This document shows positions 40,766 to 46,544 of a DNA stretch of 46,544 bases, piece after piece (position 1 is the first letter of the stretch; every line of letters begins with the position of its first letter). Origin of the DNA: Virgisporangium aurantiacum (GTDB lineage: Bacteria > Actinomycetota > Actinomycetes > Mycobacteriales > Micromonosporaceae); contig NZ_BOPG01000010.1 of the NCBI RefSeq assembly GCF_016863635.1, positions 1 to 46,544 of the forward strand, in the 5' to 3' direction. The notes below the pieces were generated by a model that was given only the letters and a program-made list of their open reading frames with translations, searched no databases and was not told the origin of the DNA. The position numbers and the translations under genes were made by a program.

Positions 40766-40990
40766 GTGTGGCGGATGGCCAGACATGACACGGCGTTGGC
40801 CGGTGTCCCGATCCGTGCCGGCTCGGTTGTCGTGGCGCACCTGGGTGTCGCCAACCGCGACGCGGAACGCTACGCCGATCCGGACACGTTCGACATCTAC
40901 CGCCCCGCAGCGCCACACCTGGCGATCGGCCATGGTCGACACGTCTGTCTCGGCATGTCGCTCGTCCGAATCGAAGCCGCAGTCCTGACA
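40766..40990 (+). pseudogene. Cytochrome P450 C-terminal fragment
   Basis: The forward frame reads WRMARHDTALAGVPIRAGSV, then VVAHLGVANRDAERYADPDT and HLAIGHGRHVCLGMSL: the K-helix-to-meander region and the heme-binding loop (FGxGxHxCxG type, Cys present) of a P450. Nothing matching the N-terminal two thirds (I-helix, ExxR) is found upstream and the end of the L-helix drifts out of frame. It is a remnant of a biosynthetic or detoxifying P450. Confidence 0.7.
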
Positions 40991-41165
40991 ACTCACCGCG
41001 CATCGACGGCTCTACGAGCGCGTGCCAACGAACCTGCGGGCCGTCTTCGACCGGCGTTGAGACCGGCGTGGGCAACGCGGCTGGCCACACAGGTCCGGAA
41101 TCCTCTGCCACGTCGCCCTGCGGTTGAACGTCACTGTGGATTCGTCTCACCGTCGTCGTGGTGGG

Positions 41166-41732
41166 TCAGCCGTTGTACGGGGCTGCGGTGCGGGCGTCCC
41201 GGAGGATGTGGCCCCACCAGGTGAGCTGGCGCAGCAGGGTGGTCGCGGCGGAGTTCGCCCGCGAGGGCTCGCGGAGGTCGCCGGTGTCGTCGAACTGGTC
41301 CCAGACGTAGGGCAGGCCGACGGTCGCCTGCATCGTGACCGTGTGAAGTTCTGCAAAGACACTGCGGAGCTGTTCGACGGCGCGGAGGCCACCGGAGACG
41401 CCGCCGTAGGAGACGAATCCGATCGGCATGGCACGCCATTCCGGCAGGGCGGTGTCGATCGCGGTCTTCAGCGCGCCCGGATAGCCGCGGTTGTACTCGG
41501 GCGTCACCAGGACGACGGCGTCGGCGCTGTCGATGCGTTTGGTGAACAGCTCCGAGTCGCCGCCGCCGGCCAGGTCGTCGGGCAGGTTCAGCCCGGCGAG
41601 GTCGATGATGTCGACGTCGCGGAAACCGGCCGCGTCTGCCCGACCGAGGAACCAGCGGCCGACGCTGGGCCCGACCCGGTCCTTGCGGACGCTGGCGATG
41701 ACGACGGCGAGGCGCAACGGTTCGGGGTTCAC
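41166..41732 (-). CDS. NAD(P)H-dependent FMN reductase
   Basis: A 188-aa flavodoxin-like oxidoreductase. The start RLAVVIASVRKDRVGPSVGRW is the phosphate-binding loop region; the central ADAVVLVTPEYNRGYPGALKTAID is the family hallmark; FVSYGGVSGGLRAVEQLR follows. The GTG at 41732 overlaps the TGA of the acetyltransferase gene (GTGA), so both are coupled. It probably reduces FMN or quinones or xenobiotics with NAD(P)H. Part of the LacI-controlled operon. Confidence 0.9.
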   Translation of the reverse strand: MNPEPLRLAVVIASVRKDRVGPSVGRWFLGRADAAGFRDVDIIDLAGLNLPDDLAGGGDSELFTKRIDSADAVVLVTPEYNRGYPGALKTAIDTALPEWRAMPIGFVSYGGVSGGLRAVEQLRSVFAELHTVTMQATVGLPYVWDQFDDTGDLREPSRANSAATTLLRQLTWWGHILRDARTAAPYNG

Positions 41733-42556
41733 CGTGCCACCACCTTGTCGTCGATGAGCGCGGCGACCTCCGCGGGCGTTAGTGGCAGCCCGAACTCGCC
41801 GGTGAGCGTCTCGGCGACCTCGTCGTCGGCGAGCAGGCGCTGCCGGGTAGGCTCGCCGGGTCGTTCGATGCTGTATTCGCGACCGAGGAGCCTGCGCACC
41901 GACGCGTCGTCCTTGCGCACCACGACCGGCCGCTGGGTGAACGGCGAGTTCGGGTTCGTCGAGGTGTTGTAGTTGGCGACCTCGACATCGACGAGGTACT
42001 GCGGTTCCTCGGTGAACGTCATCAAGGTCGTCCAGGTGTCGCCATTGTGCTCGCGCAGCCGCCAGGCTCCGTCGTCTCCCCGTAGTAGCCGGTACGACCA
42101 CCCGCCTTGACGGTGGACGCCGTCGGCGGACAACGCCAGCGGTGCGAGCAGGCCGGACCCGAACCCGACGTCGGCAAGCCACCGGCGCGGACCGGTGGCG
42201 ACGCCGAGCACCATGTGCGAGCGGGGGCGCGGATGCTCGGCCGGGTCGCCGGTGCGGGCGAGAAGCCGGTCGACGCGGAAACCGATCCGTTCGAGTACCG
42301 CGCCGAACAGAACAGCGTGTTCGTAGCAGTAGCCGCCGCGGCCGTGCTCGACGAGCTTGTCCTGGACGTCGACGAGGTCGACGGATATACCCCGGCCGAG
42401 AATCACGTCGAGGTTCTCGAACGCGATGGACGCGATGTGTGCGCGGTGCAATGCCTCCAGTGTCCGCTCGTCGGGTTCCGGGGAGCCGGTGTACCCGACA
42501 CGGCGTAGATAGGCGTCGAGGTCGAGTCGCCGGGTGTGCCATTGGTCATTCGACAT
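41729..42556 (-). CDS. nat: Arylamine N-acetyltransferase
   Basis: A 275-aa enzyme transferring acetyl groups from acetyl-CoA to arylamines or hydrazines. The triad is complete: Cys in RGGYCYEHAVLF (about 75), His in RSHMVLGV (about 115) and Asp in LADVGFGSGLLAPL (about 127). The N-terminal IAFENLDVILGR motif is also typical. A GGAAGGAAC site precedes the ATG. It lies 17 bases after the LacI-type regulator gene and overlaps the FMN reductase start. The pair could detoxify aromatic amines and nitro or quinone compounds. Confidence 0.92.
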   Translation of the reverse strand: MSNDQWHTRRLDLDAYLRRVGYTGSPEPDERTLEALHRAHIASIAFENLDVILGRGISVDLVDVQDKLVEHGRGGYCYEHAVLFGAVLERIGFRVDRLLARTGDPAEHPRPRSHMVLGVATGPRRWLADVGFGSGLLAPLALSADGVHRQGGWSYRLLRGDDGAWRLREHNGDTWTTLMTFTEEPQYLVDVEVANYNTSTNPNSPFTQRPVVVRKDDASVRRLLGREYSIERPGEPTRQRLLADDEVAETLTGEFGLPLTPAEVAALIDDKVVAR

Positions 42557-42573
42557 GGAGAGTTCCTTCCGGA

Positions 42574-43629
42574 TCAGTGATGTGTCGCCGGTCCCGTGCT
42601 CGACCGCACGACCAGTTCCGTCGGCAGGATCACGCGGCGCTCGGTGAAGTCGGGGTCGAGCAGCATCCGGGCCATCAGCCGGCCCTTCTCCCGGACGGGT
42701 TGACGAACCGTGGTGAGGCCGGCCGGTCCGGCCAGCGACGAGTCGTCGAAGCCGGAGACCGATACGTCGCGCGCCGGCTCGAGATCGCGCTGGCGGAGCG
42801 CGTCGAGCACGCCGGCGGCGAGCATGTCGCTGTCGGCGGCGATGGCCGTCGGGCGCCGGTCACCGTCGAGGACCAGAGCCGCGGCCGCGCGTCCCGATTC
42901 GGGCGCGTTGCGACCGCCGCTGACCACGCGGACCCGCGCGCGGCGGCCGAGCCCTTCCCGGATGCCGGCCAGTCGCAGCGCCGAATACGGGTACAGCGTG
43001 GCCTCGTCGACCACGGGGACCGGCACGCCGGGCGGCTGCGGGCAGGCGACCACGACGGTCACGTCGCGGTGACCGAGGCCGGCCAGGTACCGACCGACGT
43101 CCACCCCCGCCGCGCGATCGTCGATGCACACGCTCGGTCCCGATGCGGTCGTAGAGGATCGCACCAGCGGGATGTTCCGGGCGGCCAGCGCCAGCACCGC
43201 GGGGTGGTCGTCGGCCGGGCCGTCGGCGATCGCACCGTCGATAACGGCGCGGTGCACCGCGACCAGTCCCTCCCGTAGCCCGTCATCGTCGTGTCCGTCG
43301 GCGCCGAGGTCGAACGGAATCAGGACGAGGCTCGTGCGGGCCGGCTCGGCCACCTCGGTGAGGCCGCTAAGCATTGCTAGCACGTACGGGTCCGAGAAGG
43401 CGTAGCTGAGGCCGACCGTGAAGATGACGCCGATCGCGCCGGCGCGCCGGGTCCGCAGGGTGCGTCCCGCGGCGTCCGGACCGGCGTAGCCCAGCTCCCG
43501 CGCCACGGCGAGGATGCGCTCGCGCACCGGCTCGGACAGCCGTCCCGGACGGTTGAACGCGTACGACACCGCCGCCGTGGATACGCCCGCCGCTGCGGCG
43601 ACCGTCTTCAGAGTGAGCCGTCCGTCCAT
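42574..43629 (-). CDS. LacI-family transcriptional regulator
   Basis: A 351-aa protein. The N-terminal helix-turn-helix and hinge (LTLKTVAAAAGVSTAAVSYAF, RPGRLSEPVRERI) is followed by a periplasmic-binding-type sensor domain (GAIGVIFTVGLSYAFSDPYV, SVSGFDDSSLAGPAGLTTVRQP). First gene of the operon with the acetyltransferase (17 bases) and FMN reductase. Regulators of this type usually repress their own operon until a small ligand binds; a sugar or aromatic effector cannot be told apart here. A palindrome 12 bases upstream of the ATG is a likely operator. Confidence 0.92.
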   Translation of the reverse strand: MDGRLTLKTVAAAAGVSTAAVSYAFNRPGRLSEPVRERILAVARELGYAGPDAAGRTLRTRRAGAIGVIFTVGLSYAFSDPYVLAMLSGLTEVAEPARTSLVLIPFDLGADGHDDDGLREGLVAVHRAVIDGAIADGPADDHPAVLALAARNIPLVRSSTTASGPSVCIDDRAAGVDVGRYLAGLGHRDVTVVVACPQPPGVPVPVVDEATLYPYSALRLAGIREGLGRRARVRVVSGGRNAPESGRAAAALVLDGDRRPTAIAADSDMLAAGVLDALRQRDLEPARDVSVSGFDDSSLAGPAGLTTVRQPVREKGRLMARMLLDPDFTERRVILPTELVVRSSTGPATHH

Positions 43630-43641
43630 GATCCTTCCCTT

Positions 43642-43655
43642 GTTAATCGTTTAAC
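43642..43655 (-). promoter_or_regulatory. LacI-type operator palindrome
   Basis: GTTAATCGTTTAAC is palindromic at 6 of 7 paired positions with a central CG, the form of LacI/GalR operators. It lies 12 bases upstream of the regulator's ATG, so it would allow autorepression of the whole operon. Confidence 0.6.
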
Positions 43656-43900
43656 GTCCTTCGACCGTAGCGGCCGTTCGGCGCCGCGTCCACTCGACGC
43701 GTGAACCGGCGGTCGTTTTCCATGGCCGCCGCCTACTGTGAGCCGCTCGATACGGGGAGCGCCACGATGGCTGTCGAGGCGTCCGCGCACCGCTTTCGCC
43801 TTCGCACCTCAAATCCCTGAGGTCGAGGCGCCTGTACCTCAAGATCGGATGCACTACGTTCGGCTACCAGATCCGCACGCCGCGCAGCCGGGCTGGCTAT

Positions 43901-44170
43901 GACGGTTTCATTTGGCTCCACCAGGACGGCTTGATTTGGACCCACCTCGGCCGCGCATGACGGCTTGAACTGGCCCCCTTGGCGATCTCTATGGGACGTC
44001 TCGGCTGGTGGGAGGTCGGGCCATTTCAACCTTCGTGGTGGGGATCTTGGGGCCAACATCGACACGTCGGGTTCCGATGATCACCGAGAATCTTGGCGTG
44101 ACCCCGCCGAGAAAGGCCGCACCATCAGCGACATCGAGACGTCGGGCCATTTCTTAGGGTTCCCTGGCGG
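43901..44170 (+). repeat. Cluster of short repeats resembling IS21-type ends
   Basis: Three related words (gacggtttcatttggctcc at 43901, gacggcttgatttggaccc at 43925, gacggcttgaactggcccc at 43959) follow each other. Further right, tcgggccatttc occurs at 44016 and 44142, with related acgtcggg words at about 44065 and 44135. IS21-family elements carry such multiple terminal repeats. No istA or istB gene is present, so only a footprint remains. It fills most of the 660-base gap 43630-44288, in which I see no gene. Confidence 0.4.
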
Positions 44171-44288
44171 CTCGGGAATCCTCTGATGCTCCACGATGTC
44201 GGGCCGAGTGAAATGACTGGGTGAGGGGCAATTGCACGGAAGATGACGCCGGGACTCGCGCACTGAACAGACTCGGCAGGATGTCGGC

Positions 44289-45071
44289 GTGAGTCCAGAG
44301 GTGGTTATCAGCACCGTGTCCGCGGTGGTGTCGTTGCTCGGAGCCGTCGTCGTAGGCTGGGCGACCGCGTGGTCGGCGCGGCGCGTCCGGCAGTTCGATC
44401 GGTCAATCGAAGTCCAGGACCGCGCCCAGAACAAGGCCGAGCAGGCCGAAGCCATGCTCAGCCGCTACCGTGAGCCTCTGCTCGGTGCGGCGCACAATCT
44501 GCAGGCCCGCCTCTACAACATCGTCAACAAAGACTTCCTGGCCAGCTACCTTACCGACGACGACCCCGACACACGGCGGTACGCCCGCGATTACACCGTT
44601 TACGTCCTCGCCGAATACCTGTGCTGGGCCGAGATCATCCGGCGTGATCTACGCTTCCTCGACCTACGCGGAATCGCTCGCAACCGAACCTTCGTCGAAC
44701 TCATCGAGGCCAGTCACCGAACCCTGTCCAGGGGGTGGGCGGCACAAGCATGGCAACTGTTCCGCGGCCAGCAACGCGCCATCGGCGAGTTGATGATGAC
44801 CGAGACAGATGCGGCCGACGCCGCCCGGCACGAGTCCATCGGTTACGTCGAATACTGCGCACGCCTCGACACCGACGCCACATTCGGGGCCTGGTTCGCC
44901 CGGCTCCGTAGAAACGTCGACGATCTCGTCCACCCTGATCGGGACAACCAGACCCGCCTCATCCGGCTGCAGAACGCGCTGGTCGACCTCATCGAATTCT
45001 TGGACCCCGACCGCGAACGGCTACCAGCCAAATACCGCGACCGGCTGGCTCCAGACGCGCGGAGCTCCTGA
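44289..45071 (+). CDS. Hypothetical N-terminally membrane-anchored protein
   Basis: A 260-aa protein starting GTG. One N-terminal helix (VVISTVSAVVSLLGAVVVGW) is followed by a charged, likely coiled segment (RSIEVQDRAQNKAEQAEAML) and a helical domain with YREPLLGAAHNLQARLYNI, RRDLRFLDLRG and RLQNALVDLIEFLDP. This layout of membrane anchor plus cytoplasmic helical domain is common in actinobacterial hypothetical proteins, some near defence genes, but no enzymatic motif is visible. No close partner gene exists. Confidence 0.65.
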   Translation: MSPEVVISTVSAVVSLLGAVVVGWATAWSARRVRQFDRSIEVQDRAQNKAEQAEAMLSRYREPLLGAAHNLQARLYNIVNKDFLASYLTDDDPDTRRYARDYTVYVLAEYLCWAEIIRRDLRFLDLRGIARNRTFVELIEASHRTLSRGWAAQAWQLFRGQQRAIGELMMTETDAADAARHESIGYVEYCARLDTDATFGAWFARLRRNVDDLVHPDRDNQTRLIRLQNALVDLIEFLDPDRERLPAKYRDRLAPDARSS

Positions 45072-45397
45072 TGAGGACCTATCCGCCGGCCATTATGGCG
45101 AGGTAGGCAGCGTCGGTAGCACTGTCAAACGTCATCCGTCCAGAGGTCTTCAATCATGCTGCGCCGTGCTGGACGGCGACGGAAGCGCACTGATATGCCG
45201 CTGGTCGTCCGCTACCTAGCGTTACGGAGATTCGAGAGCCGACGCTCGGTGCGACGAGCGATGCCTTATCACAAGACCGCGGCCGCAGAGCATCTCAGAA
45301 CGTTACTCAATCCGTCGACGGCCATCCAGAATCTCCCCGGCGGTCCGATGGTCCGTCGAGTGTGTTCGTACGCGGCTTCAGAGGCGGCTTGTTCGTT
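45072..45397. other. Intergenic stretch, nothing recognised
   Basis: About 325 bases between the 3' ends of two convergent genes. An open forward frame crosses it but lacks a family match or start signal. No hairpin with a U-tract was noticed. Confidence 0.4.
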
Positions 45398-46039
45398 TCA
45401 GGAGGGGTCGGTGACGCGGAACCCGTGTACGTGGGTGGCTTCTGCATCGACGTCGTCGGGGCGGGGGTGGCCTTCGATGATGAAGCCGAAGAGCCCTCGT
45501 AGCGCGTCCTCGCCGAGTTCGAGGGGGTGGAAAGGCAGCGGATACGGCTCCTCGTCTGGCCAGCCGTGCTCAGGCTCGACGGGGTGTTCGCCGGCCCAGT
45601 ACGGCCGCTCGAAGACGAAGGGCTCGCCGATATTCTCGATGATGCCGGAGTCCGGGGACAGGCTCAGCGAACGGACGAGGGTGCCGTCTTCCCAGACCGC
45701 GAAGCAGAGCCAGTCAGCTACTGAGTGCATCCCGTGCATGATGATCCGCCGCCCGGCGCCGGCCGTGCGCAGGTGCTCGGGCAGGTGCGAGGGGCGATCG
45801 AGGACGAGTCGGCCGTCGCACAGCAGTTCTGCCCCGGCCAGCACGGTGGCGTACGTGATGTCGTCCGGCGGGTCGGTGTTGTGGAGCAGCGTGCCGTCGC
45901 CGATGGGCGTCACGTCGTAGCCGGGATGGACCTCGCGGACGAGTTCCTCGGCCTCGGCCTGGTCGCAACGGGTGGCGCCGAGCAACGCCGGACACAAGTC
46001 GCCATCGGTAAAGGCGAGCAATGCGGTCTTCGCGCCCAA
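45398..46039 (-). CDS. DUF6928 family protein
   Basis: A 213-aa protein starting TTG with GAAGGAGCAGG directly upstream. It matches the DUF6928 pattern: GAKTALLAFTDGD, DRPSHLPEHL, the core MHGMHSVADWLCFAVWEDG, RSLSLSPDSGIIENIGEP, ERPYWAGEHPV, and LPFHPLELGEDALRGLFGF. Function is unknown for this actinobacterial family. It stands alone; no operon partner is visible. Confidence 0.85.
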   Translation of the reverse strand: MGAKTALLAFTDGDLCPALLGATRCDQAEAEELVREVHPGYDVTPIGDGTLLHNTDPPDDITYATVLAGAELLCDGRLVLDRPSHLPEHLRTAGAGRRIIMHGMHSVADWLCFAVWEDGTLVRSLSLSPDSGIIENIGEPFVFERPYWAGEHPVEPEHGWPDEEPYPLPFHPLELGEDALRGLFGFIIEGHPRPDDVDAEATHVHGFRVTDPS

Positions 46040-46123
46040 TCCTGCTCCTTCGGCTGTCTCCGCCGTCGCGGAGAGGGCAACGATGCAGCATCATGATGCA
46101 CGTAGCCGTTGATAGGGCGCTGC

Positions 46124-46330
46124 TCAGGTGGTCTCGACCCGCCGATCATCGGTCCGAAGGTCGTTCTGCTTCGCGCCGCCACAGCCGGTGAAGCGGCCGA
46201 CGTTGGTTAGGTCGCGCAGCGCGGCGGCCGAGACCGCGGTCGACAGCTCGACGAGCACGGCGCGGCCGGAGACCCGGCCATCGTCCTCGCCGCCATCGAC
46301 GACCAGCAGGCTACCCACGAGACCGGTCAC
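46124..46330 (-). CDS. Doubtful small ORF
   Basis: A 68-codon frame with an ATG at 46330 and a hydrophobic start (LVGSLLVVDGGEDDG), then VLVELSTAVSAAALRDL and two cysteines near the end. No clear ribosome site. It could be a small genuine gene or a fragment; there is no family to compare. Confidence 0.25.
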   Translation of the reverse strand: MTGLVGSLLVVDGGEDDGRVSGRAVLVELSTAVSAAALRDLTNVGRFTGCGGAKQNDLRTDDRRVETT

Positions 46331-46412
46331 GGCCAGCTGGCTTTGGAGGTCTCCACCAGCACCGCTTGTAGGTCAGTGCTGACACCACCCGGACCAGGAG
46401 GGCACCCTAGTT

Positions 46413-46544
46413 ATGGTGGGAGTTGACACCACCCTGGCGGGCGCGCAAGCGGAGCTCGTAGTGCAGGCCAAGTGGCGGGAGCACCCCAATCGGGACACCC
46501 CCGAGCACGTCCGCGATCAGGCCGAACTGTGGGCGGGACACGCA
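46413..46544 (+). CDS. Partial gene at the right edge
   Basis: An ATG at 46413 follows AGGAGGG by ten bases and opens a frame that runs off the window after 44 codons. The visible part is hydrophilic and helical (AQAELVVQAKWREHPN, EHVRDQAELWAGHA). No domain can be assigned from this piece. Confidence 0.5.
   Translation, partial: MVGVDTTLAGAQAELVVQAKWREHPNRDTPEHVRDQAELWAGHA

Noticed and set aside
45156..45920. Forward frame across the DUF6928 gene
   Set aside because: Serine/arginine-rich antisense of a recognised conserved gene.

Overview
The window is high-GC DNA from an actinomycete. GTG and TTG starts are common, translation is often coupled through ATGA or GTGA overlaps, and there are SARP/BTAD and NB-ARC-TPR regulators, a SigE-type small sigma factor and large secreted SGNH proteins. 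A Streptomyces- or Micromonospora-like filamentous genus fits, but nothing here fixes the genus. There are no rRNA or tRNA genes and no CRISPR array.

Left part (1-16.4 kb): an accessory patchwork. It holds small immunity-like genes (a CdiI_2-type protein, unknown acidic proteins, DUF1877 copies), an amino-acid exporter, and a tight RHH repressor / VOC resistance protein / MFS efflux operon with a CTAG-rich operator. It also has a WD-repeat protein, an SRPBCC protein, a Dabb protein, a P-type ATPase and a LuxR/MalT-type regulator broken by one base. Between them lie gene remnants: TetR C-terminus, DUF1877, P-ATPase N-terminus and ATP-dependent DNA ligase. A repeated intergenic element occurs at about 7.4, 16.2 and 36.2 kb.

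Centre (17-33.7 kb): the most interesting part. A large secreted multidomain SGNH hydrolase and a small DUF2690-like secreted protein face a 1106-aa SARP/NB-ARC/TPR regulator. Beyond it is a compact export and redox operon: MauE/DoxX-type membrane protein, TlpA/MauD-like thioredoxin, ABC exporter, S26 signal peptidase and a possible 53-aa small protein. Divergent from this operon are two tandem genes for 73-74 aa peptides. They share an identical leader ending in an A-x-A site and have cores with eight aligned cysteines and variable loops. A second SARP-type regulator with a damaged P-loop converges on the peptides, and an HTH-NB-ARC-TPR regulator lies beyond it. My model (inference) is that the peptides are exported by the ABC protein, cleaved by the S26 peptidase and disulfide-folded using MauE and the thioredoxin, with no visible RiPP-modifying enzyme. 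I do not recognise this combination as a described system.

Right part (33.8-46.5 kb): a membrane protein, a MOSC protein, a SigE-type sigma factor with its membrane partner, a LecA/PA-IL-like lectin, a decayed IS transposase, an ABM-type protein, a P450 remnant, and a LacI / arylamine N-acetyltransferase / FMN reductase operon with a palindromic operator. Then come IS21-end-like repeats, a membrane-anchored hypothetical protein, a DUF6928 protein and a gene running off the right edge.
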